64,000 bases of DNA from Setaria digitata (taxonomy: Eukaryota; Nematoda; Chromadorea; Rhabditida; Setariidae). The stretch lies in contig RCAB01000005.1 of the NCBI GenBank assembly GCA_003640385.1, forward strand, positions 1-64,000, read 5' to 3'. Shown piece by piece: positions 1-12,700 of this stretch. Position numbers and translations under genes: made by a program. The notes below the pieces were generated by a model that saw only the letters and a list, made by a program, of their open reading frames with translations, did not search any database and was not told the origin of the DNA. Position 1 is the first letter of the stretch; every line of letters starts with the position of its first letter.

Positions 1-525
1 TTACTCGTCGATGAGTGCTCACCAGTCAGGAAGAGTGTATCCCTTATAGTTGTGATTCAAATGGTTCGAAAATGCTGAATAACTTTTTTAGGCAAACAAA
101 TTGCACGTAAAATTCAAAATGTCGAGATTTTATTAGCAGAGGAAAAACGGAAAAAGAAAAAGGTTCTGGAAATAATATGATGAAAGCAAAAACAAATTTT
201 TGTAGTAAATATTTGAAAATGCGATTACCGAAATATGACCACTCAATGAACCATACCAAACAGTAAACCGTAGATAATCCATATACTGTAATTGTTCCAC
301 ATCTGCATACCTACTTATAACAACTGAGGATGAAAAACAGCATCTTTTACATCGAGCCAACCTTAAATCTATTGGCTAAACAAATATGACAATCTAAGTA
401 TGAGATATATACTGAACGTTTTCAAAACTGACAAAATGCAATAAAAAGTATTTGAAGAGAGGGAATTTGACATTTATTACGAAAAGGAACTGATCCTTAG
501 TGAATGAAATCATAAATAATGACAA
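1..525. other. Intergenic / downstream of serpin A
   Basis: No convincing coding exon, RNA gene or repeat was found here. The stretch is AT-rich and lies just beyond the stop codon of the minus-strand serpin, so it probably holds that gene's 3' UTR and polyadenylation region. Short open frames on the minus strand have no recognisable protein features. Confidence 0.5.
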
Positions 526-3500
526 TTAAGCTATTCGACCAATGAAAAGAACGGTAGTAGAGTGCCAAGTAATGGCGAATAAGTGAGGATGATCGGCACA
601 AAATACCCTCGCAGCTGGAAACAGTATTGGAGCACTGCGCATTTGTAGTTCTACTGTAGAAGACGCTGCTGCTTCGCTACCTTCCTCATTCACCTGCAAA
701 TCCTCTCTTTCCGAAGTTTAATCAAATGTATGCGATTGCCAAAGATTGCATGTTCAACTTCCTTCGATTTTTATGCCTCAATCATGACGACCTGCATCTA
801 CTCCTAAGTTACACGCCTTTCATTTAGACTGTACTTCCACCCATGCATTCGAAAGCTTTACGTGCAGTGACCTCCCGGTTCCACTAAAACTTTAAATTTC
901 ACTTATTTATATCTCTATAGTGTGCAAATCAGAAAATAAATTCGGGCGACTGGAAAACCTAGAACGTTGATACTTAAGTTTTGGATAAAAGAACCCTCAT
1001 CAATTAAATTGATTGTAGAGAAAAAAGACGCTAGAGGGGTTACTGATCTTAGAAATAACTCGCCTGAAATTAAAACAACTTTGAAGTGAGGCAAGACATT
1101 TTTTCTTTTAGCTTTGCGCCAGATAATATATTTGAAGTAGCAACAGAATACTCCATAAATATTACTGAGAAAGTAGTTCAATAACTACCATAAAATAATC
1201 ACTTCCAGCAGTCGCTTATTACAACTCCCTTCATATTCACATGATATAATGATATAATTTCACATCATAATACCCTTTGTCGACACTTGCATAATTATTT
1301 AGTTACAGTAATTACATCTACGACAAATATTTCGAAATCTATTGACAGGCCATGTATAAAACCATTGAAAGTGGCTAACCTCGATAAAAGATTTATGAAG
1401 AACAGCGCTAATGTAAAGAGGCATATCGCTAATGACTGTAAAATTGGCTGTGTGGGTAAAAGCATCGCTCATGCCCATTTTTTTCAATGAGTCGACCAAT
1501 TGAAACTTTTTTTCTATATTAAACTTCGGTATCTCTACCTGAAACGAACTTGAGATTCAAAGTCGACTAAAAGGTGCACTTAATATAGCGGTGGGACCCG
1601 TCACAAATATTACAAGGGATTTAAAATAGTTCGATAACTAACTATCATAGAATGGCTAATTCCATCAGCTCTTGCAATATTTTTAAACTACAATATTTCT
1701 TTCCTACTTGCATAACTAATTAGTTATAATAGATGAATCATTTCTGATTCTACGTGAATTTAAATTTTACATTATTCCTTACTCACCTGAACTTTAGTCT
1801 CAGTTGAACCTTGCAGATAATCAAGTAATTTCCTTCCAGTCAGCGTTTTCTCGATATCAACCAGATCAGATCGCCTTTGGGGAAGTAGAACATGGAAATA
1901 TACTTCATGACCAATGTAAGGGATTCCGAGCAATTGCACATTTTCGTCTTCATAATATGGGAAATATCCCTCAGTAGTCATCATTTCTATCTGAAATCCT
2001 TGGAATCTCAAAGATTTACTACGGGTTCCCAGAAAAGCAGTCCATATATGATTATCAAAATTACTTTAACACAGTAAATGAGTGGTGAAAAGAGTAGTGG
2101 ATGCTCACCTATACATACCATTTAAAAAAGCCATCAATAGCAAAAGTGTATCTTATAAAGGAAAAAGGCAACTTGTAACCTTTCTTGGCTTATGACTATG
2201 GAATATCTTCGCCTTGGTCATGCTTTTATCGAATGGATTCTCCCAATTACCTTTGAAATAAATGGCGTTGGTCAGCATTAACTTGGTATTCGACCTGATA
2301 TCAGACGGGATAACCAAATTTTTAATTTTGCCATTGGTCTGCTGCGCTACCCATCTGTTGATCTCCTATAAGTTATCTTTTGAAATTTACAAAAATATTC
2401 CACTAAGAAAAAGACGGAAGGCCACTTATGCAACCAAGAAGACTGAAAGGCCAAGAGCAGTTAATAACTTCGCAATATCCTTCTCATAAAGGTGCGATGC
2501 TACTAATAACATTTAACTCAATGCTAAATTGGGGCATGGACACTGATCACAGCTTAACTAACTGCACGATATTGATTAGATATCTCGGGATGATTATTTA
2601 TCTTCATTAAGAAAGTAACTCATTTGAATGAAATCATGAAGTTGTTTTAAATAATTGCTGACATCGGCGGCCTTAACAACGGCGTCTTTCTGATCGAAAT
2701 TAACTTGCTGCAACTGTTCAGCATAGTGCGACTTGACGATGCTTATATATGCCTGCTTCAAGTCAAAACTATGATGAATATATAGGCGATTTGCTATGTT
2801 CAGAATATATTTGTTTTTTTTTTTAAGGATTTCGGTCAGCAGGTAAGAGAAGTAGTTGTTCAGTCGTTGGCTATTTTGTCCTGAAATTAGAAACTGACTT
2901 TTACAGTAAACTAAAATATGGTCTCCACTGTTGAAAAAAAAAAAAAAAAAAAAAAAAAGGAAAAAAGATTTGTTTAAAGATATCGGTCAGAAGGTAAGGG
3001 TAACTGTTAAAGAAAAATTCAAAGAAACAGGTCACAGCACTGAAGAAGTTGGATAAATTGAATCAGAAAGTTAATCATGAAATTTAGACACAATATAGAA
3101 AAGAAACATACTGAAATTTGAGAGGCTTCCCAACTATTACAACGTTCTTAGTTTCCTTTGATTTTCAAAAAGCAACTGTATAGGATGACTCACAAGAGGC
3201 AAAAAACTCACCTTTAGTTAGAACCTCAGCTATTTGCTGCTTTGTTTTTCCTTCAGCGCCAGCATACACAATCGCCAAAGCAATATTAATTGAGAAAGGT
3301 GACAGAGTAACTGTTTCATTACTTTTTGCCACTGTTTTCAGCAAATTAAGTGCAAAATCAGCCTGAGCTTCTTCTATAAATCTATCCCTGCAACATATAC
3401 TAACTCTGTGCGGAATGAATTTTGGAAATTTGAGTCGAATGGATTTTAAATCGAGATAGACCTTGCTGTAACTAATAAGGTTAGTTCTACTCACTAATTT

Positions 3501-3767
3501 CACTCTCTTATCCAAGAATATCTTCCCAGTCAAAAAAATGAAAAATATTAAAATGAGAAGGAGGTTGAACAGCACACTGTTGCTGCTCTGCTCACCCCTT
3601 AGCCCTTAGCTAATTTTTACTGATAACACGAGAAGTGAAACATTCCGATGCCGGTTCTTAATTGGGGACCTATGTGAAGCTTACCTTGTGCTTTTGATGA
3701 CCAACGATTGAGCAGGATGAAGCAACACGTTCACCAACAAAAGACTCGTTACAGAGAGCAGTGTCAT
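526..3767 (-). CDS. Serpin A: secreted, probably inhibitory serine protease inhibitor
   Basis: Seven exons read in phase: 3685-3767, 3212-3387, 2663-2880, 2180-2362, 1787-1990, 1380-1538 and 526-693. They give 396 aa, the normal serpin length. Residues 1-20 form a signal peptide ([20 protein letters not shown]). Family motifs follow in order: [20 protein letters not shown], a helix with [35 protein letters not shown], and a C-terminal HPHLFAI. The reactive-centre hinge is [10 protein letters not shown], with small residues from P15 to P9 as in inhibitory serpins. Counting 17 residues from the first hinge Glu places Arg-Ser at P1-P1', which would predict a trypsin-like target. The start is chosen because a splice-like acceptor sits 1 nt upstream. 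The neighbour 5244-7897 is a divergent paralogue with the same intron positions. Family and fold are seen directly; target specificity is inferred. Confidence 0.93.
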
Positions 3768-3768
3768 C

Positions 3769-3775
3769 CTGAAAT
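3769..3775 (-). promoter_or_regulatory. Probable spliced-leader trans-splice acceptor of serpin A
   Basis: On the minus strand the sequence reads atttcag, then one g, then the serpin A ATG. A T-rich AG this close to a start codon cannot serve a normal upstream coding exon with room for a 5' UTR. It fits nematode SL addition. It could instead be the acceptor of a 5'-UTR intron. Confidence 0.5.
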
Positions 3776-4410
3776 GGTACCGCGATGATAAGCACATGAG
3801 ACCACCAAAAGTTTATTCAGAAGAAATAAATTTCTCTTAAGACAGACACAATTTCCTTCCTGTTTGAAAAAAGAATAAGGTGAAAAGAAAGACAGAACAA
3901 TTCAACAGCTCAGGAGGTGATGTTGCTCATTTCAAGCTCAATTTTAGATGGGAAATAACAAAATAACCGTAAGGCGATTCTGGAAAATGAGTATCTGTCT
4001 GACCTTTCAACACTAAATAGCAAGGATATGTCTGCTACACTGCAAGCAAGTAATTAATATAGAAATAAAAGGGATATGGTGGTTGATAATTAATGGGACG
4101 TGGACCTGAAGTGCCTCCATGAAGAAGTCACGACAAAAAAGAAAACTGGTGGGAGTGGATGATTGAAAAATTGTTGCGTAGTCACAGAAAAAAGTATTTC
4201 TGTCAGAGAAACAAGGATGGATCACGTCTCATCTAGCCAAAGCAAACAAGTAGCAGTATACCCCTGGGGTACAAAGGCTCCATCAATTAATCATCATGCA
4301 ACATTTTCTTTGAGGTGAGAGAAACCACAGTCACTGAGTGTTCTTACCTTCTCTGTACAGAGCGACTAACAGATACATTAACAACAGGTGTGTCCATCAA
4401 ATCCTCTAAA

Positions 4411-4436
4411 CAGTGACCAGTGACCAGTGACCAGTG
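4411..4436. repeat. Heptamer tandem repeat (cagtgac, 3.7 copies)
   Basis: Three perfect copies of cagtgac are followed by a partial fourth copy. The repeat lies in the divergent serpin intergenic region. It may be a simple slippage product or a cluster of factor-binding sites; the sequence alone cannot decide. Confidence 0.9.
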
Positions 4437-4795
4437 GATGCAGACAACGGGACGATTCTCATCTCACAAGCAAGTGACAGCAACTTGTAGATGATTGAAT
4501 TTCGGAACTGCCGGACGGTCCCTTTCTTCGGTAAATTTGGAAGAGTACAACTGCTGCGTACAGTTACAGTAGCAACTCGGTTGTTCCGCGACACACTGGC
4601 ACAGAGGAACGAATGGAGACCATAATTGATTTCATCTTTTAATTTCAACTGGATTAAAATGAGACTGGAGGAATCAGCGGAACAACTCAGCAGGTGTTTC
4701 GGATCACAAGAGGGGAAAGAGGTTGTTGATGAGGGAGTTCCAAACTGACTGTGAGGGAATAGGATAGTGTATCGAGGGCTAGTCGAGATCATATG

Positions 4796-4827
4796 TGAGG
4801 GGAAGGGAAGGAAAGGGAAGGGAAGAG
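4796..4827. repeat. Polypurine tract (GGGAA-type repeats)
   Basis: The plus strand here is almost entirely G and A, built from repeated gggaagg/gaaag units. Such tracts can form triplex structures or bind GAGA-type factors. Here it lies between two divergent promoters. The composition is seen directly; any function is inferred. Confidence 0.8.
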
Positions 4828-5243
4828 TAGTCCGAGAGAGAGTCTCGAACTACACGGGGAAATTCTATAACCATCATCATAAATGAGACGGAGGTGAACT
4901 TGTCGGAGGCACCTCACCTCAGGTAACGAATGGTGGTCACTGGCTGGTTGGGGAGGAGAATCGGCGCGGTCGTCCATCGGCCAGAAGGCACCAGTGGGAA
5001 CAGATCGGTGCATCGGTGCTGAAGGAACAAACGCTGCCGTTTTTTATTTTCGGATGGAAGTCTATGAAACACCAGCTGCCATGAAGATAGCAGCTTATAT
5101 GAGCGGAGAACTGCGATATTCACATTCACACTGATTCATCCTCACTGATTATTCATTCACTTGCGACACTTCCAGCTCCTTATAATCACCACAACTTCTT
5201 ATCATTCATCAGCAGCTTTAAATGTACTCTCATTCTTATCACA

Positions 5244-7897
5244 ATGTATCTCTTATCCTACCCACTTTGCCTGCTCTGCACATTCTTCTGGTCCACAGCT
5301 GCAGCCCACGAACTAAGTTACTATTTGGACAAGTAAGTTGCACAAACCACTCGTTACAACTTAAGTCGCTCTGCGGAGCATTTCTCGCCACTTTAGCCAA
5401 GGGATTTCATGGAATGGGAATGTTTGCTGATGTAACATTTCCCAAAACTTTTGGATGGTTTTGTAGCAACTAACTGTAATTCAGAAAATAGTGCACATTT
5501 GATGAAACAAATTTGCATACACATGCTCTTCTAAAAAAATAGCGTTTCAAAAATTTTCAGTAAGCACATAAAAAGTTTGTTCTGTAGATGAGTTTTGCTG
5601 TTTTCCTGTGAAATTACAAGAAAAATATCAGGTATGCAAGAGATACAATACAATCGATACATGCAAATTTTTCTCTTCGATTGTTATCAAGCACAGCGGA
5701 TGATGAGCTTAATGCAGTGCTATCACCGTTATCGTTGGCGATAACTTTATCACTAGCAAGTGCTGCCGCCGGTGGCATCACTAGGATGCAAATAAACAAT
5801 GTTTTCGCAAAAGGTATCTCTTTTTTCTTTTTAACCTAATTTATTCAAAGAAGTTTGGGACAAAAGGATTGATATTTTGGACACTGGTAGAACTCAGCAA
5901 ATTGAAAGCTTCCTTTTATGTCTCATTGACTAAGACCTTTCACGTGTGCTATTTACTTACTAATTACTTTCACTTAATTAGTCTTTATATGAATAATTCT
6001 TCAGGTTTCAGTAGTGATGCAGTACAGAAATATTACTCACTGCTAGCCAACAGACTGCTCTTAAGAAATAATGGTACTACAATAGCACCTGGTGTCTTAG
6101 TAGTTTTACGTCTATGTAATCATGATACAATAAGCAACACAATGATGAACATTGCACGGGATTATATGGCCGATATCCTTCAGTTTGACTGCAAAGACAG
6201 ATCAGCCACTGTTACGGTTAGTTTTTTTGTGCTTGATTTTGAAAATAAACTTAGTATTTATTAAAATGCGATCCTCTACAGCGATGCCAAAGGTAACTAA
6301 AATTTCATCTAAACATTTAGTGTAGGAATCATATGGAGATAGCAAGATTAACTGCACTCAGTACTAGTACTTCCTAAGTTTATTGAATTTATTTGTAAGA
6401 TAATCTGCAAATAAATCCAATAAACCGACTTATGAGCTGTTTCCAGCCTATCAATCAGTGGGTTGCAAATCAAACAAAATCGGAATTTAAAATATTATTG
6501 GGGAATGTCTACAACATTGATTGGCGTTTTATGCTCATCGATAGCTTTTATTTGAATGCTGCTTGGCACCATCCGTTTGACGAGAGAAGAACAACTGTAA
6601 AGGACTTCTACGCCAATGAACATACTATTACTCAGGTATTCATTTGTAGACTATCTGATTTGTTGATGATCCAGCTCAGAGGAAGAATATCACAACTGTG
6701 CAGTAATGCATTTTCAAGCTAGTAATAATAGCGCGTTTTGAAGGAGGACTATTTACTGATCCTGTTCTACAAAGGTGTGAATTCTTTGTGTTACTGATAA
6801 AACTGAGATATGAAGGCTTGTAGCGATGATCGTGATGACAGCTTAGCATAGAGACAAAAGACTACCCTCCTACAGTTTGACTAGTACCAGTGTCTTCAAA
6901 CATTGTTTCTCGTAATTCGACTTTTTCAGGTGGAAATGATGTCAATGTGGGCGTTTGATAAATTTAAGTACACCGAAGATGCTGATGTCCAGGTTTTGGG
7001 CCTTCCATACGAATTAGATGCGAATCTCTTTCTTTACATATTTTTACCTCGAGAGAAATTTGCATTAAAAAACATTGTGCGTGAACTAACTGGCCGTCGC
7101 CTTCTATTTTTGATAGCAAAATGCAAAACAGTAGATGTCGAGGTAGATGCTTTAAAAAAATTTGACACTTTTGAATTAATTGTATGATTGCTCCAAGTAT
7201 ATTTATGGTTTATCATTTCTCAAAGTCAAACCAGACAATTTCCACGACGAACGAGTAGCTGTGGCCCGAAACCAGTACGTATTCTCAGTAAGCAACCGAA
7301 AAAAAAACCACCAACCGGAAGTAATCGGTTGATTTAGATCAAGGCTGATTGAACAAATCCAAAAAAATCTGATAACGATCATATAAGGATCAGATATGTA
7401 CGTAGCTTCTGAAGCAGAAATGCACTGATTAATTAGTCATATAGAGGTTAAGTCTGCTAACTTTTTTTTTTTTTTTTTTTTCTCCATATGGACTAGGCAT
7501 GAATATTGTTTCAGGTTGAAATACCTCGATTTTCTATAGAAAACCACTTTGAACTGAATCTACCATTGGCAAGTCTTGGAGTAGTGGAGGCATTTACCAG
7601 TCGAGCTGATTTTCCAGCTATTTCAATGCAGAAGACGCATGTTTCGATGGTTCTTCAAAAAACACAATTTGAGGTATCATCGACACATCAGTTTTTTTTC
7701 TTACTCAGCAACAACTACTTTCATTTCAGATTAATGAGAGAGGTTCGTACCCGATAAACAGTACTCACGAAATAGTGAACGACAAGCTAACCGTATTATG
7801 GCAAGGTGGACATATCAAATTTATTGCTAACCACCCATTTTTGTTCGTTATTACACAAACTGACCAAATAATACTTATAGGGCACTACTCAAGTTAA
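5244..7897 (+). CDS. Serpin B: secreted serpin with a degenerate reactive-centre hinge
   Basis: Seven in-phase exons: 5244-5332, 5632-5813, 6005-6216, 6447-6635, 6930-7142, 7515-7673 and 7730-7897. They give 403 aa. Exons 6 and 7 have exactly the same lengths as in serpin A (159 and 168 nt), and the intron phases match. A signal peptide covers about residues 1-23 (MYLLSYPLCLLCTFFWSTAA). Recognisable motifs include VLSPLSLAITLSLASAAAGG, PINQWVANQT, VEMMSMWAFDKFKYTED, VQVLGLPY and HPFLFVI. The usual NAIYFKGNW core motif is changed to DSFYLNAAW. The hinge reads NERGSYPINST, with Tyr and Pro where inhibitory serpins need small residues. It is therefore probably a non-inhibitory serpin or one that has changed role. 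It is a duplicate of the neighbouring serpin A, arranged head to head. Confidence 0.92.
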
Positions 7898-7951
7898 CAA
7901 AATGATAAGCTTGTTAACTTCCGGCAGAAATTCTTCCCATAAATGATTCCT

Positions 7952-7964
7952 CCCCCCCCCCCCC
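7952..7964. repeat. Poly(C) run of 13
   Basis: Thirteen consecutive C residues lie just downstream of the serpin B stop codon. A pure C/G run is notable in this AT-rich sequence, where the other long homopolymers are A or T. It may be partly a sequencing-length artefact. Confidence 0.9.
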
Positions 7965-9149
7965 AAGATTTTGCTACCCAAGTTTTCCTAAGTTGCCCAC
8001 TTTGTTATTATTGTGCATCGTACATGCGAGTCGAACCCTAAAATTGATCACATGCTGCAAATAAGCATAAGAGGTAAGGCATACTCTGATGAACTGTCTG
8101 CCCTTAATTGTTTAAAGCATATTTTTTTCCCCCTTCCCCTCCTCAAAAAAAAAAAAAAGAGTCCTTCCGAGATGTTTCGATGGCTTCAAACAATATGACT
8201 ATTTGGTACTAAATTCTTGTTATGAAGATACTAACATAAGCCAGTACGATAGTTATTCCGTACTGTCCGTACTAAAAATTTGACAAAGCCAAGACTTTTC
8301 TCACTCTTTCCAAACGATTAACCGAACTGAGGGAACAAACTTTACAACTGCATGACTTGAGCATTTGAAACATCTCCAATAGCAGAATGTATCTAAATAT
8401 TGTCGGGTAATTTCACTTTTAGTGATCAGATGTTTTATCACGTTAAAGAAATATATGAAAGCAACATTAAAACGGTCATCGATCAGTGTTACATACGACT
8501 AATTGCACATCACGTCTTTGGGATAATTGATATCTGCGAAGATTCCCAACTTAAACTGATCCGGGACCCAATCATTTGAATTTTTCTTCCTCATCTTCAA
8601 AGTACATGACGTGCATCGGACATCGTCGTGCAAAGTATTCATTACCCTAGAAGGCCAAGAACAATCAATATTGAATTTTCCTATTATTAAGGAATAACCT
8701 CATATATTGCTACTATTAAACAACCGTACTTGTTTTAAAATTAATACAAGTTCTGAGACGTGAACAACCTTGGAACTAAGACAAGTGAAACAGACGGTAA
8801 GCAAATTGCCTTATTAAAATAATGTAATCAGAGAAAGAGCACGTGCATGCTGAGAAAGCTGAGTTAAATAATGGAGTACAGAGGATTACACCAGGTGATT
8901 AATGTCACAATAAGAATCACGGCAACAAAGGTCCCCATTTGCTTGGTATTTTCCTTATACCTCAGAAAATTAGGACTTAGGAAGAATTAAACATACTTAC
9001 AACGTTAACTGATCCCAGGGGAATAAAAGTTAATCTGACATGGGATAGATATCAGATATTACATGCAGTTAAACAAAGAATACGTTTAAATATCTACGCG
9101 ATTTCTCACAAAAAGGAAGCTAAAAATAGTTAGTGGAAGTCAAAGGTGA

Positions 9150-9191
9150 TGTGGGTACTGCAGTTACAAACTGTGGGTACTGCAGTTACAA
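9150..9191. repeat. Direct repeat, two copies of a 20-bp unit spaced by 2 bp
   Basis: The unit tgtgggtactgcagttacaa occurs at 9150-9169 and again at 9172-9191. It is a short local tandem duplication in an intergenic region. No larger element surrounds it. Confidence 0.9.
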
Positions 9192-9748
9192 TAAATAGCA
9201 ATAAAATTCAAATAAAAAGGATTTAGAAAAAAAAAATCGTCTACATGAAAAAAGGTAAAAGAGGGAACGAGGCAATAAAATTAAACCGTTAATTGCACAG
9301 CAATCAAAAAAGAATTATCATCGGAACCAAAACTGTCGCGTAATAATGACCGCAGGGAACGCAAACGATATGAAAGCTTCTTTCTAAATGGAGAAAGAAA
9401 CAGCACAAAGGCTACTTAAAAATTTTTGCCAAATTCCTGGACAAGTATCAAGATGCAGAAAATCAGGCTCATTAAAAAAACGAGGAGAGTGGAAGTGAAA
9501 AGTATAGCAGACTTGATGTGGTGCAGTCCTTAAGTGATTAAAGGAATATAGAACGAATTCAGTGAACGACAAACATATATAACTTATATAAGAATGATAA
9601 TACTACTATAAGAAAAAATGAGAACAAGAAAATACTCTTAATTTTATAAAATACGGTACAGTGCATCATTAGGCATAGAAAAAAACAAGTGTGGAAGTAG
9701 TGCAGCGAATTTTCAGTCAAACCAGGTGTAAAGGCGTTGTCCCAGTGC

Positions 9749-12700
9749 TCAAGGATGGGTGGTTTGATAACATTTATGGCAGAACGGTTTTCGATCCACT
9801 TCTTTGAACGTTCCTTTATTGAGTTGCTTACGACAGTACGAACAACAAAAATGTTCAGGATGAAACTTCTGTCCTACAGCGGAAACACAACGGCCATTAA
9901 TAGGCTTTTGGCATGCGGCACATAAACTACCGCGTTTCTCGTGATAGTGCGTTTCGCACAGTGGTATATTACCGTGCTCATAAAATGATCCTGTTTCGAA
10001 AGGTTTTCCACACTCCTAAAAGCAGTCATCAGTATTCCTGGTACTAAAAGGAAGACACGTTACTTCAAGGTACCAGCAAACTCTGACTTTAATTCTGTAA
10101 AATTTCAAGACACATTGCACGTAACATTGCATCATCAATTATTCCTTCTTCTCATGACATTCACTCCATGACTCTACTGACCCAACATTTCCGCAAAACT
10201 CCACTGGTATCCACGAAAAATAAACCAAGAAAAAAATCACAAGGTGGCCTTCTGTTTACAGACGAGACTAATAGAACTGCTGGCATATTTTTACACATGG
10301 AGAGAACGCATCAAAATCTATAATAAAGTTAATGGAACTTACTAATGAGTTGCATTTAAGCCTTACTTTAAAGATGAGTGTTAGAGCATCAAAACTCAAT
10401 GGAAAAGCAAATGTTTAAAAACAGCATCACGCTATGCACTTCGCTAAAGCTTTGTTATTACAAATGCTACATATAAAAAAAAAAAAAAATTAAAATGGAA
10501 AATAGCAAACGACTTCACACTTTGGAATATGTTAGACTTTAAATGATTACTAGAAAGTTTACCTGACAGATGAAGCATTCGGGATGCCAATGTGTGCCCA
10601 GTGCAGTTATGAAATGCATTTTGATCGGATTCTTACAGCCATTGCATTTCGGTGCAAACATGCGGAAGAAATCACTTTTGCAGTAGGGTTTTCCGTTCTA
10701 GAAAGCATAAGTGGATAAAATTATGAGCTGCTTTTTTTTGAAATCATGTCAGAATACTTGCATTTATTGTGTCAACCATATGCTTAGAAGAAACGTAAAA
10801 TAAAGTAGCCAATGTGCCAAATATACAATATTTGTTAGTTATCGGAAAAAACCCATTGCAAATAGGAATGAAGAGATATCGAAAAGGAAATTACCTAAGT
10901 GTATCGAATTCCTAAAGCAGAACAGAAAACTGATACAAGATTATGCGAAACAGTAAATACGATCTAACAAAAATTTGAAAAGTTAGGAAAATTCACATAT
11001 AAACATTTATAATCAATTTCCTGCAAAAAAATTATTTTACTTTCTCGTGGAATCCCTCCTCGCCAAATTGTCGTCCACATTCTGCACACACAAAATGCTC
11101 TGCATGAAATGTTTTACCAAGGGCTGTTACACATCGCTACAAAACAAAGAATGATATTAATTGGTCTAGCTATTGTTGGCTATAATTTAATGTCAGAGTC
11201 ATAAAGACGTAATAACCAACATCTTTGATTGGTCCATTGCAATATGCACATCGAGGCGAAAACATATCATGGTAGTCATCCTCACAGTATGCTTTACCAC
11301 CTCGCTCGAAGAAATTCCGATGTCCCAACTCTTCACCACACTGACAACATACATAATGCTCTGGATGCCACATCTTGCCCAGTGCTATGACCACCTGTAA
11401 CAACACAATAAGGAATTGTATATGAATTAGCCGAAAGGAGATCCAACACTTCCTAGACAAAAATACCGACCTAGAAAGACACAAAAGTATACTGAAATTA
11501 AAAACAAAACTAGGTCATCAAATCTATTATTCCTAAAAAATCAGCAGTCAAATTCAATTAAAAAAAATGAAATATGAAAAAAAAAAAAAGACCTGTCCAA
11601 CAATCGGTTTTCCACATGAAGCGCAATCGCCCTTAGGTATCGTGCTAATTCCGTGTTTCGACATATCTTTCTGCAATGTTCCCAACATTGAATCCAGCTG
11701 CAACAGATCGCCGCTCGACAAGTTATACTGGAAGTTATAACACAATGACAATCTCTGTATTAACGTCACAGCATGAAGCGAACAACAAAATCTCTCGAAA
11801 ATCTAACCGAAGTATGAACAAAGGAAGTAGGACCCATGAACATATTTCCAGGAGTTTAAAATAATCAAATCTAACAAGACAGTGCAGCTGCATAGTTAAA
11901 CAGCTTTATGAAATGACGTTCATTATCTAAAAATTGGTGAACAGCATCTATGGAACAGAGACGAACAATGTTGTCCTTAACAGTGATAACTGTATAACCA
12001 TTTACTATTTGGACTGCTACTCTCGAGAACGAAACAATCAAAATAGTCCTTTACAGGTCACTTAGTTAACAAACTAATCCTATGCATCGAGAAAGTTGAA
12101 GTGATCGTCATGTTAATTCAACATTTCAAGTAGCTGCTTGAGAAAGAGAACTTGGGAGGAATATACTGCACAGCAGAAATATTTCTGGTCGCGATATTTT
12201 TCTGTGAGCAGGAAAGACAAAGTTAGAATAACTATCAATTTTTTCATGGACGACTTTACTGTGGGGAAAATTAATTAAAATGAAGGAATGGATTACAGAA
12301 ATGGAATTTTTACCCGATCATTATCGAATGACTGTGATAAATGGCTACCAACACTTCTGCTGTAACTGAAACGAATTTAGGTATACTCATTTTTGAGGTT
12401 TGTATGTGATACAACAATTTTTAACCCAATAGAAGCAACATAAGGAACCAAATACTTTCAATTCGTAGCTATTCACGTAGGTTGCTGCTGTTACTGTTCA
12501 AAACTTAATCCAAAAAGAAATATCAGTTTTCTAATTAGTCTCGATAATTTTAATTCTAGCTTCTCTACCTGTCATATTCGAGCTCTCTAAATAAGCTTTG
12601 TACTGTAGGCCTTTCCGCTTGATTTGTTGTAGAATTCGTATAGCGTTCATCTGTAAAAGAAAAAAGTTTTTGTGATCATTAGAAGCTGTAAATAGCACTC

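Larger units (their letters stand above)
3776..5243. promoter_or_regulatory. Divergent intergenic region between two serpin genes
   Basis: About 1.5 kb separates the two head-to-head serpin starts. It must hold both promoters or a shared one. It contains a perfect heptamer tandem repeat (4411-4436) and a G/A-only-rich tract (about 4796-4827). It is locally less AT-rich than its surroundings around 4400-5050. Minus-strand open frames of 128, 74 and 71 codons overlap here, but they show no domain and look like chance frames in higher-GC DNA. No TATA or other named element can be assigned with confidence. Confidence 0.5.
7898..9748. other. Intergenic between serpin B and the paxillin-like gene
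   Basis: This convergent interval should hold the 3' ends of both flanking genes. No supported exon was found. It contains a 13-base C run (7952-7964) and a 20-bp direct repeat (9150-9191). Its open frames (61-62 codons) show no domain. Confidence 0.5.

Noticed and set aside
4406..5129. Overlapping minus-strand open frames of 128, 74 and 71 codons
   Set aside because: They overlap in different frames, are Ser/Pro/Leu-rich with no domain or splice context, and lie in locally GC-richer DNA between two divergent promoters. Chance frames are more likely.
8015..8040. Reverse-strand GGTTCGACTC, a possible tRNA T-loop
   Set aside because: No acceptor or anticodon stem could be paired at the right distance on either side.
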